Source of the DNA: DATBQN01 sp963799925
GTDB taxonomy: Bacteria > Acidobacteriota > Thermoanaerobaculia > Multivoradales > UBA5704
Assembly: GCA_963799925.1 (NCBI GenBank)
Contig: CAWCYZ010000002.1
Location: 496,001 to 560,000, forward strand
Direction: 5' to 3'
Length of the DNA: 64,000 nucleotides
Under the pieces are notes generated by a model. It saw only the letters and a list, made by a program, of their open reading frames with translations. It had not been told where the DNA came from and did no database searches. The first letter of the stretch is position 1. Each line of letters begins with the position of its first letter. The translations under genes and the position numbers were made by a program. Positions 10,094-17,810 of the stretch are shown here, piece by piece.

Positions 10094-11839
10094 TCAAACC
10101 GCCGCCAGCTCCTCCTCCAGCCGCTGGCGCTGGTCGAGCTCGGCGTAGAGGCCGCCGGCGGCGAGGAGCTCCCCGTGGGTGCCGCGCTCGACGATGCGGC
10201 CGCGGTCGAGGACCAGGATGAGGTCCGCCTCCTTCACCGTCGAGATGCGGTGGGAGACGAGGAACACCGTCCGCCCGCGGAAGACCCGGCGCAGGTTGCC
10301 CAGGATGCGCTCCTCGGTCTGCGTGTCGACCGCCGACAGGCAGTCGTCGAGGAGCAGGATGCGCGGCTGGCGCAAGAGCGCCCGCGCCAGCGCCACGCGC
10401 TGCTTCTGGCCGCCCGAGAGCGTCAGCCCGCGCTCGCCGACGACGGTGTCGAGGCCGTGCGGGAAGGCGGCCAAGTCCTCCTCGAGCCCGGCGAGGCCCG
10501 CCGCGTGGGCGATCTCCTCGCGCGCCGCCTCGGGGCGGCCCAGGGCGATGTTCTCGGCGACCGTCGCCGAGAAGAGGAAGGTCTCCTGGGGCACCATGCC
10601 GATCGAGCCGCGCAGGCGCGCCAGGGGCAGCCGCCGGACATCGACGCCGTCGACCGCGAGCGTGCCGGGCGGCGGGTCGACGAGGCGCGGGATGAGCGAG
10701 AGGAGCGTGCTCTTCCCCGCCCCGGTGCGCCCGACGAGCGCCACCGTCTGCCCGGCCGGGACCTGGAAGTCGATGCCGTAGAGGACCGGCGGCGCGCCGT
10801 CGCCGTAGCTGAACGAGAGGTCCCGGCAGCGCACCGCGCCGCGGATCTCGCCGGGATCGACCAGGGGCTCCTCGTCGACGATCGTCGGCACGGCGTCGAG
10901 GACGCTCCGCATGCGGCCGAGCGAGGCGGTGCCGCGCTGCACCAGGTTGATGACCCAGCCGAGGGCGATCATCGGCCAGATCAGCTTGCCGACGAAGCCG
11001 TTGAAGGTGACGAACTCGCCGAGCGTGATGCCGCCGCGCATGACGAGCGCGCCGCCGTACCAGAGGACCGCCGCGAAGCCGACGCCGATCAAGGCCTGGA
11101 GCAGCGGATGGAAGGCGGAGGTCCAGGCGGTGAGCGTGCGGTTGCCCTCGACGTACTCGGCGTTCAGGCGCCGGAACTCGGCGAGCTCCGGCTCCTCCTG
11201 GGCGTAGGCGCGCACGACGCGCACGCCGGCGAGGTTCTCCTGCACCCGCGCCGAGATCCCCGCGAACTGCCCCTGGACGACCTCGAAGAGCTGGTGGATG
11301 CGGCTGCCGAAGATGTTGGTGGCGAGGGCGACGAGCGGCATGGTGACGAGCGCCAGGAGCGTCAGCCGGCCGTCGATCCTGGCCATGAGGAAGAGAGCGC
11401 CGGCGGCGGTCATCACCGTGTTGGCGCTGTACATGATCGCCGGGCCGCAGAGCATGCGGACGGCCTGGAGATCGTTGGTCGCCCGCGCCATCAGGTCGCC
11501 GGTCGGCCGCTGCTGGAAGAAGGCCTGCGGCTGCTTTTCGAGCTGGGCGAAGTAGAGGTCGCGCAGATCGAACTCGATGTCGCGGCTCATCGTCACCATG
11601 ATCAGGCGCTGGAGATAGGTGAAGATGCCCTGGACGAAGGCGGCGGCGACGACGAGGAGGGCGTAGCGCGCCACGGTTCCCGAGGTGAGCGCGGTCTTCA
11701 GGGCATCGACCCCGCGTCCGACGAGGAGCGGCGCGAGCAGGCCGAAGGCCGCCGAGCCGAAGATCGACAGCAATCCCAGCACGAGCTTCGTACGGTAGCG
11801 GCGGAAGTACGGGAAGAGGAATGCGAGCCGGGCGAACAA
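10094..11839 (-). CDS. ABC transporter, fused permease-ATPase (MsbA/multidrug exporter type)
   Basis: A 581-residue half-transporter: an N-terminal six-helix exporter domain (residues about 1-310), then a nucleotide-binding domain with Walker A GRTGAGKST (about 367), signature LSGGQKQR (about 471) and Walker B ILLLDDCLSAVD (about 495), followed by the switch SHRIST. This is the architecture of homodimeric or heterodimeric MsbA, LmrA and BmrCD-type exporters of lipids or drugs at the inner membrane. The DD instead of DE at the catalytic glutamate suggests a degenerate ATP site, as in one half of heterodimeric exporters. However, no second half-transporter is adjacent. The TTG start is supported by GGAGG nine bases upstream. 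Confidence 0.88.
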   Translation of the reverse strand: MFARLAFLFPYFRRYRTKLVLGLLSIFGSAAFGLLAPLLVGRGVDALKTALTSGTVARYALLVVAAAFVQGIFTYLQRLIMVTMSRDIEFDLRDLYFAQLEKQPQAFFQQRPTGDLMARATNDLQAVRMLCGPAIMYSANTVMTAAGALFLMARIDGRLTLLALVTMPLVALATNIFGSRIHQLFEVVQGQFAGISARVQENLAGVRVVRAYAQEEPELAEFRRLNAEYVEGNRTLTAWTSAFHPLLQALIGVGFAAVLWYGGALVMRGGITLGEFVTFNGFVGKLIWPMIALGWVINLVQRGTASLGRMRSVLDAVPTIVDEEPLVDPGEIRGAVRCRDLSFSYGDGAPPVLYGIDFQVPAGQTVALVGRTGAGKSTLLSLIPRLVDPPPGTLAVDGVDVRRLPLARLRGSIGMVPQETFLFSATVAENIALGRPEAAREEIAHAAGLAGLEEDLAAFPHGLDTVVGERGLTLSGGQKQRVALARALLRQPRILLLDDCLSAVDTQTEERILGNLRRVFRGRTVFLVSHRISTVKEADLILVLDRGRIVERGTHGELLAAGGLYAELDQRQRLEEELAAV

Positions 11840-11874
11840 AGGGGCGGGCCTCCGCCGCCGAGGATATCAGCTAC

Positions 11875-11902
11875 GGCGGGCCCGGCGCCGGCCGGGCCCG
11901 CC
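11875..11902 (-). terminator. GC-rich hairpin downstream of the first WXXGXW lipoprotein gene
   Basis: An 11-bp perfect inverted repeat (GGCGGGCCCGG / CCGGGCCCGCC, six-base loop) lies in the 71-bp gap between the lipoprotein stop and the ABC exporter start. No T-tract follows on the minus strand, so it could be a transcription attenuator or an mRNA-stability hairpin rather than a classic terminator. Confidence 0.4.
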
Positions 11903-11910
11903 GGCTCGGC

Positions 11911-12225
11911 TCACCGCCAGTGGCCGCGGTGATAGACGTAGCCGCGGCCGCGCCGCTCGTAGCGCGGCGCCACCCACAGCGCGCGCGGATGGGGCGGGAC
12001 GACCCAGGCGCCGCGGATCCAGGCGTAGCCCCTGCCGTCCCAGTCGTAGTAGCCGGGGACCCAGTAGTAGCCCGGACCCGGGCTGCCGACGGCGACCTCG
12101 GCGCGGAACGCCGGCGGGCCGAAGCCGACGCGCACGCCGTACCCGGCGGGATAGAAGCAGGCGGACATCCCCAGCGCCAGAAGCCCGACCAGCGACAGAA
12201 AAAGAAGCGTCTTCTTGATAGCCAA
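11911..12225 (-). CDS. Small WXXGXW/YXWXGXW-repeat lipoprotein (paralogue 1)
   Basis: A 104-residue protein. The TTG start at 12225 is fixed by a near-perfect Shine-Dalgarno AAAGGAGG seven bases upstream, inside a longer open frame. A signal peptide ends with LALGMSAC, a lipobox, so the Cys is probably lipidated and the protein anchored in the envelope. The mature part has GPGYYWVPGYYDWDG and then YAWIRGAWVVPPHPRALWVAPRYERRG, ending YHRGHW: the aromatic WxxGxW repeat family (BcpO-related). The function is unknown; such proteins are envelope-associated and often stress-linked. It is clearly paralogous to the gene at 12476-12883 and has its own sigma-54-like promoter. Confidence 0.75.
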   Translation of the reverse strand: MAIKKTLLFLSLVGLLALGMSACFYPAGYGVRVGFGPPAFRAEVAVGSPGPGYYWVPGYYDWDGRGYAWIRGAWVVPPHPRALWVAPRYERRGRGYVYHRGHWR

Positions 12226-12287
12226 GGCAGTTCCTCCTTTCGTCCTCGTGAAACCCGGAAGCCCGCGGCTTCCTACGGTCCGCTGAG

Positions 12288-12302
12288 GCAAAAGCTGCGC
12301 CA
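12288..12302 (-). promoter_or_regulatory. Sigma-54 type promoter for WXXGXW lipoprotein 1
   Basis: On the minus strand TGGCGC-AGCTT-TTGC keeps the GG-N10-GC spacing and is followed by CT. The expected start point near 12276 leaves a leader of about 50 nt that includes the strong ribosome site at 12231-12240. Confidence 0.5.
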
Positions 12303-12425
12303 GCGCTCGCCGGCGGGATCGCGGCGGGAAAGCCGGGGGAGAGGAAGCGTGGCGGCACGGGAGAGGACAGCGGCGTTCGCGCGGGAGGACGGCGGCGGAT
12401 AGGGGCGAAGCTGGGATCGAGGCGG

Positions 12426-12450
12426 GGCGGAGGGCTCGTAGCCCTCCGCC
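12426..12450 (-). terminator. Perfect 11-bp hairpin after WXXGXW lipoprotein 2
   Basis: GGCGGAGGGCT-CGT-AGCCCTCCGCC forms a tight hairpin 26 bp beyond the stop of the second lipoprotein gene. There is no U-tract. Its position between the two paralogues suggests transcription termination or insulation. The rest of the 250-bp gap 12226-12475 holds only the sigma-54-like promoter and ribosome site of paralogue 1. Confidence 0.45.
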
Positions 12451-12475
12451 CGCGAGCGCCTCGCTCACCTATCCT

Positions 12476-12883
12476 TTATCCATGGTCCCCATGGTCTCCA
12501 TGGTCTCCATCGCGGTGGTCGCGGTCGTGCCGGTCGTCCCGGTCGCCGCTGCGCCCGTTACGGTCCTGCCATTGGCCGCGATGATAGATGTGGTGCGAGC
12601 CGCGCTCCTCGTACCGCGGCGCCACCCAGACGGCGCCCTCGTGGGGCGGCCGGACCCAGCTGCCGGCGACCCAGGTGTAGTTCCCGCCCTGCCAATCGTA
12701 GTAGCCGGGGACCCAGTAGTAGCCCGGACCCGGACTGTCGACGGAGACCTCCGCCTGGAGGGCGGGCGGCCCGAAGCCGACGTCGACCCCGGCCACTCCG
12801 TAATCCGCTGGACCGCAGGCCGAGGCGCCCAACGCCAACGCGCCGACTGCCGTGAGGAGGAGAAGTGATTTCCTGATGCCCAT
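12476..12883 (-). CDS. WXXGXW-repeat lipoprotein (paralogue 2) with Asp/His-rich C-terminal tail
   Basis: A 135-residue protein with AAAGGAG eight bases before the ATG. Its signal peptide ends LALGASAC (lipobox). The mature part shares GPGYYWVPGYYDW, WVAGSWVRPPH and WVAPRY with the neighbour at 11911-12225, then IYHRGQW. It differs by an added tail of about 25 residues rich in Asp, His and Arg that finishes GDHGDHGDHG. This charged tail could bind divalent metal or interact with nucleic acid or surface polymers; that is inference. The tail is encoded by 9-bp tandem repeats, so its length may vary between strains. Confidence 0.75.
   Translation of the reverse strand: MGIRKSLLLLTAVGALALGASACGPADYGVAGVDVGFGPPALQAEVSVDSPGPGYYWVPGYYDWQGGNYTWVAGSWVRPPHEGAVWVAPRYEERGSHHIYHRGQWQDRNGRSGDRDDRHDRDHRDGDHGDHGDHG
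12481..12510. repeat. 9-bp tandem repeat encoding Gly-Asp-His units
   Basis: About 3.3 copies of CATGGTCTC (first copy CATGGTCCC) lie at the 3' end of the lipoprotein gene. Read on the minus strand each unit adds Gly-Asp-His in frame. Slippage here changes tail length without breaking the frame. Confidence 0.7.
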
Positions 12884-12969
12884 GGTTGCAGCTCCTTTCC
12901 GATTCGTCTGGCCGATGTCTGGCCGATTGTCGGCGGGAGCGCTCCGGCCTCTCGCCAGCTCACTATTAG

Positions 12970-12984
12970 GCAAGACGCGCGCCA
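12970..12984 (-). promoter_or_regulatory. Sigma-54 type promoter for WXXGXW lipoprotein 2
   Basis: On the minus strand TGGCGC-GCGTC-TTGC differs from the consensus TGGCACG-N4-TTGC at one defined base. It lies 87 bp before the ATG at 12883. The equivalent element before the paralogue has the same TGGCGC and TTGCCT halves, which makes chance less likely. Confidence 0.55.
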
Positions 12985-13002
12985 GCCGGGCCACCCGGCG
13001 GG

Positions 13003-13671
13003 TCAATCGGCGAGACGGAGGGGACCGACGATCGCCGCGGCTCCCGCCGGGTGCAGGGCGGGGGGGGCGGCGAGGGTCGCCTCGAGGCGGAGGATCGGCC
13101 GGCCCGCGGCCTCGTACTTGGCTTCGTAGTGGGTGCGCGGCCCCTCGTCCCAGGCGCCGCGCCGCTCGACGGCGAGCCCGGGGCAGCCCGCGAGCAGCTC
13201 GGCCACCCGCTCGCCGTAGGCGAGGAAATCGGTGGCGAAGCAGAGCCGTCCTCCCGGCTGGACGAGGCCGAGGACGAGGTCGACCGTCTCGGGATCGAAG
13301 AGGCGCCGCTTCTGGTGGCGGCTCTTCGGCCAGGGGTCGGGGAAGTAGACGTGGACGACGGCGGCGAAGCCCGTCGGGAGGACGGCGGCGGCGAGGTAGA
13401 GCGCCTCGCCGCGGATCGCCGCCCAGTTGGCGATGCCGCGCCGGCGCGCCCGGCCGACGAAGAGCCGCTGGTACTCGGCGGCGATCTCGATCCCCAGGAA
13501 GCGCCGCCCGGGGCTGCCGAGGCAGCGGGAGAGGAGGTACTTCCCCTTGCCGAAGCCGATCTCGACCTCCCACGCCCCGCAGCCGGGGACGAGGCCGTCG
13601 AGCGGCAGCGGCGCCGCGAGGTCGCGGAGCGCGAGATCGCCGGCGGCGACGGAGACGAGGGCGGGGTTCAA
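13003..13671 (-). CDS. trmB: tRNA (guanine-N7-)-methyltransferase TrmB
   Basis: A 222-residue class I SAM methyltransferase. The motif VEIGFGKGKYLL binds SAM. FLGIEIAAEYQRL and the diagnostic HVYFPDPWPKSRHQKRRL identify TrmB, which makes m7G46 in the variable loop of tRNA. The C-terminal FATDFLAYGERVAELL and TTHYEAKY-like segment (RTHYEAKYEAAGRPI) contacts tRNA. It starts at TTG 13671 directly after the mannose-1-phosphate guanylyltransferase gene, 12 bp away on the same strand, so it is the last gene of a fabI-manC-trmB run. Confidence 0.93.
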   Translation of the reverse strand: MNPALVSVAAGDLALRDLAAPLPLDGLVPGCGAWEVEIGFGKGKYLLSRCLGSPGRRFLGIEIAAEYQRLFVGRARRRGIANWAAIRGEALYLAAAVLPTGFAAVVHVYFPDPWPKSRHQKRRLFDPETVDLVLGLVQPGGRLCFATDFLAYGERVAELLAGCPGLAVERRGAWDEGPRTHYEAKYEAAGRPILRLEATLAAPPALHPAGAAAIVGPLRLAD

Positions 13672-13683
13672 GGGGTCTGGGAC

Positions 13684-14748
13684 CTACAGCAGGTCGCGCC
13701 GGCCGCGTGCCTTGAGCCCCTCGACCAGCCGGCGGACCTCCTGCGAGCGCGCGCGCGGGCAGACCAGGACGGCGTCGCCGGTCCGCACCACGACGAGGTC
13801 GGAGACGCCGATCACCGCGATGACGCCGGGAGCGCCGGAGTCGGCGACGAGGAGGTTGCCGCGGGCGTCGAGCATCAGGGTCTCGCCGCCGTGGGCGGCG
13901 TTGCCGGCGGGGTCGGCGTCGAGCGCCTCGTAGAGCGCCTCCCAGGAGCCCAGGTCGCTCCAGCCGCAGTCGAGGGGGACGGTCGAGATGCCGTCGAGCT
14001 TCTCCATCACCGCGTAGTCGATCGAGAGCGCCGGGAGCCCTCCGTAGAGACCGTCCGCGGCCGCGGGCGAGGGCGCCGCCGCCATCGCCTCGAGCCCCTG
14101 GGCGAGGTCGGGGGCGAGCCGCGCCAGGTGGGAGAGGAAGGTGGTGCCGCGGAAGACGAAGATGCCGGCGTTCCAGAGATAGCCGCCGGAGGCGAGGAAG
14201 CGCTCGGCGCTCGCGGCGTCCGGCTTCTCGACGAAGCGGCGCACCCGGCGCACGCCGTCGACGGCGCCGACCGGCTCCCCCAGCTCGAGATAGCCATAGC
14301 CGGTCTCCGCCCAGCGCGGCACGACGCCCAGGGTCATCACCCGATCCTCGTCGCGGGCGGCGGCGGCGGCGCGGCCGAGCGCGGCGCGGAAGGCCTCGCC
14401 GTCGGCCATCCGGTGGTCGGCGGGGAGGACGGCGACGACGCCCCGGCGCGCCGCCTCGGGCATCGAGCGGACCGACCAGCCGATCGCCGGGGCGGTGTTG
14501 CGGCCCACCGGCTCGGCGAGCACCTGTTCCGGAGGCACCTCGGGGAGCTGGCGGCGGACGTCGGCGGCGAGGGCGCGGGTGGTCGAGATCCAGACCGACT
14601 CCGCTCCGACCAGCGGCCGCAGGCGGTCGACCGTCTCCTGGAGGAGCGACCGCTCGCTTTCGAGGGCGAGGAGCTGCTTGGGGCGGGAGGTGCGCGACAG
14701 CGGCCAGAAGCGGGTGCCGCTGCCGCCGGCGAGGATCAGGGCCTGCAA
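13684..14748 (-). CDS. manC: Mannose-1-phosphate guanylyltransferase
   Basis: A 354-residue nucleotidyltransferase making GDP-mannose from GTP and mannose-1-phosphate. The N-terminal LILAGGSGTRFWPLSRTSRPKQ is the pyrophosphorylase signature. RFVEKP, GYLWNAGIFVF and DCGWSDLGSW are the sugar- and nucleotide-binding motifs of this family. The length matches single-domain ManC without a phosphomannose isomerase domain. GDP-mannose would feed envelope polysaccharide or glycolipid synthesis. The TTG start at 14748 is 7 bp after the fabI stop, so the genes are cotranscribed. Confidence 0.92.
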   Translation of the reverse strand: MQALILAGGSGTRFWPLSRTSRPKQLLALESERSLLQETVDRLRPLVGAESVWISTTRALAADVRRQLPEVPPEQVLAEPVGRNTAPAIGWSVRSMPEAARRGVVAVLPADHRMADGEAFRAALGRAAAAARDEDRVMTLGVVPRWAETGYGYLELGEPVGAVDGVRRVRRFVEKPDAASAERFLASGGYLWNAGIFVFRGTTFLSHLARLAPDLAQGLEAMAAAPSPAAADGLYGGLPALSIDYAVMEKLDGISTVPLDCGWSDLGSWEALYEALDADPAGNAAHGGETLMLDARGNLLVADSGAPGVIAVIGVSDLVVVRTGDAVLVCPRARSQEVRRLVEGLKARGRRDLL

Positions 14749-14755
14749 CCGGGCG

Positions 14756-15544
14756 TCACTCCTCGGGGAGCTCCATCCCCATGACGTGGTAGCCGGCGTC
14801 GACGTAGACGGTCTCGCCGGTGATCCCGGAGGCGAGCGGCGAGAGCAGATAGAGGCCGAGGTTGCCGACCTCCTCGTGGGTGACGTTGCGGCCGAGCGGC
14901 GCCATCCCCCCGACTTTGCTGTACATCTTGAGGAAGCCGGGGATGCTCCGCGCCGCCACCGTGCGCACCGGCCCCGCCGACACGGCGTTCACCCGCACGC
15001 CCTTCTTGCCGAGGTCGTAGGCGAGATAGCGCACGCTCGCCTCGAGCGCGCTCTTGGCGATCCCCATGACGTTGTACTTGGGGACCACCTTCTCCGCGGC
15101 GTAGTAGGTCAGGGTGACGATGCCGCCGCCCTCGGCGAGGAGCGGCTCGGCGCCGCGCGCCACGGCGACCAGCGAGTAGGCGGAGATCTCGAGCGCCAGG
15201 AGCCAGTCGGGGCGGGTGGTCTCGATGTAGCGGCCGTCCATCGCCGGGCGCGGCGCGAAGGCGATGGCGTGCACGAGATAGTCGAGCCCGCCCCAGCGCT
15301 CGGCGACGGCGGCGAAGAGCGCCGCCAGCTCGTCCTCGCGCGTCACGTCGCACTGGACGAGGAGCGTCCCCGGCATCCCGGCGGTGAGCTTCTCGAGCTC
15401 CTGCTTCAGCCGCTCGCCCTGGTAGCTGAAGGCGAGCTCCGCCCCGGCGTCCCGCAGCCGCTCCGCGATCGCCCAACCCAGGCTCCGCGAGTTCGCCACC
15501 CCCATCACCAGGGCGCGCTTGCCCGAGAGATCGATCCCGATCAT
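14756..15544 (-). CDS. fabI: Enoyl-[acyl-carrier-protein] reductase (NADH), FabI
   Basis: A 262-residue SDR enzyme that reduces trans-2-enoyl-ACP in the last step of fatty acid elongation. GVANSRSLGWAIA is the FabI variant of the nucleotide-binding loop. The catalytic Tyr-x6-Lys is seen in YNVMGIAKSALEASVRYLA, and LDYLVHAIAFA is family-typical. The C-terminal SGITGETVYVDAGYHVMGM is complete, so this is a full-length triclosan-target type reductase. It begins the minus-strand run fabI-manC-trmB and is divergent from the dap operon, its ATG only 53 bp from that of dapE. Confidence 0.95.
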   Translation of the reverse strand: MIGIDLSGKRALVMGVANSRSLGWAIAERLRDAGAELAFSYQGERLKQELEKLTAGMPGTLLVQCDVTREDELAALFAAVAERWGGLDYLVHAIAFAPRPAMDGRYIETTRPDWLLALEISAYSLVAVARGAEPLLAEGGGIVTLTYYAAEKVVPKYNVMGIAKSALEASVRYLAYDLGKKGVRVNAVSAGPVRTVAARSIPGFLKMYSKVGGMAPLGRNVTHEEVGNLGLYLLSPLASGITGETVYVDAGYHVMGMELPEE

Positions 15545-15597
15545 AGGTGGGCTATCTTATCCGAAGCGTTTCGGCCGCACCCTTGCCATCGACTGCC

Positions 15598-16620
15598 ATG
15601 GAACTCTTCGAGCTCACGCGGGCGCTGATCGACATCGACTCGACGACCGGCAGCGAGCGGGCGGTGGGCGATTTCCTCTTCGACCGGCTCTCCGGGCTGG
15701 CGGCGGCGACCGGCGGCCGGGTCGAGCGCATGGCGGTCGAGGGGGAGCGCTTCAACCTCTTCGCCGCCTGGGGCGAGCCCGCGGTCGTCCTCTCGACCCA
15801 CATGGACACGGTGCCGCCGTTCCTGCCCGCCCGCGAGGACGGCGAGCACCTGTGGGGACGCGGGGCCTGCGACACCAAGGGCGCCATCGCCGCCATGGTG
15901 AAGACGAGCGAGGAGCTGCTCGCGGCGGGCCGCTCGGACTTCGGGCTGCTCTTGGTCGTCGGCGAGGAGACCGACAGCGCCGGCGCCGCGGCCGCCGACC
16001 GGCTGCCGCCCGAGGTCGGCAGCCGCGCCCGCTATCTCATCAACGGCGAGCCGACCGAGAACCGCCTCGCCCTGGGCTCGAAGGGCGCCCTCTACCTCGA
16101 TCTGCGGGCCGCCGGGCGGGCGGCGCACTCGGCCTACCCGGAGCTCGGCGACTCGGCGATCGAGCGGCTGCTGCGGGCGCTGGCGCGGCTCGCCGCGCTG
16201 CCGCTCCCCGCCGACCCGACGCTCGGCGAGACGACCCTGAACGTGGGGACGATCGGGGGCGGCCGCGCCGCCAACGTGGTGCCCGACGAGGCGCGCGCCG
16301 AGGTGATGATCCGCACCGTCGGCGACACCGGGGAATTGAAGGCCGCGGTCCGCGCCGCCCTCGCCGCCGAGGCGGTCGCCGTCGCCGCCGAGCGCGAGGT
16401 GCCGGCGGTCCGCCTGCGGGCGCTCGACGGCTTCGCGACGACCGTCGTCCGCTATACGACGGACATCCCGCGCCTCCGCCGCTGGGGCGAGCCGTTCCTC
16501 CTCGGGCCGGGGAGCATCCACGTCGCCCACACGCCCGAGGAGCGGGTCGAGAAGCGCCAGCTCGCCGCGGCGGTGGGGCTCTACCGCGATCTGGTGCTGC
16601 GCCTGCAGCAGGAGCGGTAG
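15598..16620 (+). CDS. dapE: M20 family deacylase, probable succinyl-diaminopimelate desuccinylase
   Basis: A 340-residue M20 metallopeptidase-fold enzyme. Metal ligands are visible: H and D in STHMDTVPP, the bridging D in GRGACDTKGAIAAM, E-E in VVGEETDS, and the last H in SIHVAHTPEE. The dimerisation domain (SKGALYLDLRAAGRAAHSAYPE) lies between them. Family members include DapE, ArgE and LysK; context decides here, because asd, lysC, dapB, dapA and dapD follow in order. It would hydrolyse N-succinyl-LL-DAP to LL-DAP and succinate. I start at the ATG at 15598; an upstream extension is possible but unconserved. Confidence 0.8.
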   Translation: MELFELTRALIDIDSTTGSERAVGDFLFDRLSGLAAATGGRVERMAVEGERFNLFAAWGEPAVVLSTHMDTVPPFLPAREDGEHLWGRGACDTKGAIAAMVKTSEELLAAGRSDFGLLLVVGEETDSAGAAAADRLPPEVGSRARYLINGEPTENRLALGSKGALYLDLRAAGRAAHSAYPELGDSAIERLLRALARLAALPLPADPTLGETTLNVGTIGGGRAANVVPDEARAEVMIRTVGDTGELKAAVRAALAAEAVAVAAEREVPAVRLRALDGFATTVVRYTTDIPRLRRWGEPFLLGPGSIHVAHTPEERVEKRQLAAAVGLYRDLVLRLQQER

Positions 16621-16667
16621 GCTTCCACCGGTCGCAGGCGCAAAGAAAAGAGAGCCAGAGGAACCGC

Positions 16668-17714
16668 ATGGGAAAGAAGATCGAGGTCGGCATCCTCGGC
16701 GCGACCGGCACCGTCGGCCAGCGCTTCGTCCAGATCCTCGAGGACCATCCCTGGTTCGAGATCGCCTGGGTGGCGGCGAGCGACCGCAGCGCCGGCAAGC
16801 GCTACCGCGAGGCGGCCGCCTGGCAGCTCGCGGGGGCGCCGCCGCCGCGCGTCGGCGACCTCACGGTCGACGAGTGCCGGCCGGGACGCGGCCCCCGGCT
16901 CGTCTTCTCCTCGATGTCGGGCGAGCTCGCCGGCGAGATCGAGGGCGAGCTCGCCCGCGCCGGCCACCTCGTGGTCTCGAACTCCGGCCACTTCCGGATG
17001 GCGGCGGACGTGCCGCTCCTGGTGCCGGAGATCAACCCGGCGCACCTCGGGCTCCTCGCCGGCCAGCGGTCGGCGCGCGGCTGGGAGGGGGCGGTCGTCA
17101 CCAACCCCAACTGCGCCGCGGTGGTGCTGGCGATGGCGCTCGCGCCGCTGCGCCGCTTCGGGTTGAAGCGGGCGATGGTGACGACCTTCCAGGCGGTCTC
17201 CGGCGCCGGCTATCCCGGCGTCCCCTCGCTCGACATCCTGGGCAACGTCATCCCCTACATCGGCGGCGAGGAGCCGAAGGTGGAGAGCGAGACGCAGAAG
17301 ATCCTCGGCGAGATCGAGGGCGGCGCCATCCGCCCGCTGCCGGTCGCCCTCTCCGCCTCCTGCAACCGCGTGCCGTCGATCGACGGCCACCTGATCGCGG
17401 TCAACCTCGAGCTCGACGCCAAGCCGCCGCGCCAGGAGATCCTGGAGGCGCTGGCCGCCTTCCGCGGCCTCCCCCAGGAGCGGCGCCTCCCCTCGGCGCC
17501 CGAGCGGCCGATCCACCTGTTCGAGCAGCCCGACCGGCCGCAGCCGAGGAAGGACGCCGGGATCGAGCGCGGCATGGCGACGGCGGTCGGGCGCCTGCGC
17601 GACTGTCCGGTCTTCCACTACAAGTTCGTGGCGCTGTCGCACAACGTTCTCCGCGGCGCGGCGGGGGCGGCGGTCCTGAACGCCGAGCTGATGAAGAGCG
17701 AAGGGCTGATCTGA
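16668..17714 (+). CDS. asd: Aspartate-semialdehyde dehydrogenase
   Basis: A 348-residue enzyme reducing aspartyl phosphate to aspartate semialdehyde. The NADP-binding motif is VGILGATGTVGQRFV. The catalytic Cys is in VTNPNCAAVVLAMAL. The substrate-binding AVSGAGYPGVPSLDILGN and SASCNRVPSIDGH place it in the archaeal/fungal-type ASADH branch rather than the short enterobacterial one. The start ATG lies 47 bp after dapE, and lysC follows 96 bp on. It supplies semialdehyde for DAP/lysine and for methionine and threonine. Confidence 0.94.
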   Translation: MGKKIEVGILGATGTVGQRFVQILEDHPWFEIAWVAASDRSAGKRYREAAAWQLAGAPPPRVGDLTVDECRPGRGPRLVFSSMSGELAGEIEGELARAGHLVVSNSGHFRMAADVPLLVPEINPAHLGLLAGQRSARGWEGAVVTNPNCAAVVLAMALAPLRRFGLKRAMVTTFQAVSGAGYPGVPSLDILGNVIPYIGGEEPKVESETQKILGEIEGGAIRPLPVALSASCNRVPSIDGHLIAVNLELDAKPPRQEILEALAAFRGLPQERRLPSAPERPIHLFEQPDRPQPRKDAGIERGMATAVGRLRDCPVFHYKFVALSHNVLRGAAGAAVLNAELMKSEGLI

Positions 17715-17794
17715 CGTTCCGGGCGCGAAGGAGCTTTTCGTGAGCCGAAGTCCTTTCCATTGTCATCCTGAGCGCGGGACTCGGTCCGCTCGCA

Positions 17795-17806
17795 GGAGCA
17801 TGCTCC
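17795..17806. promoter_or_regulatory. Palindrome overlapping the lysC ribosome site and a four-codon leader ORF
   Basis: GGAGCATGCTCC is a perfect 12-bp palindrome ending five bases before the lysC ATG and containing the only AGGAG available to lysC. An ATG within it opens a tiny frame (MLRP) whose TGA overlaps the lysC start. The arrangement could couple or restrain lysC translation. No lysine riboswitch is visible in this 96-bp gap. Confidence 0.35.
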
Positions 17807-17810
17807 GGCC

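Noticed and set aside
17757..17775. TTGTCATCCTGAGC-like interspersed repeat before lysC
   Set aside because: Only one short partial copy is present, so a repeat family cannot be supported from this window.
17715..17810. Lysine riboswitch before lysC
   Set aside because: The gap is under 100 bp and shows none of the conserved L-box helices.
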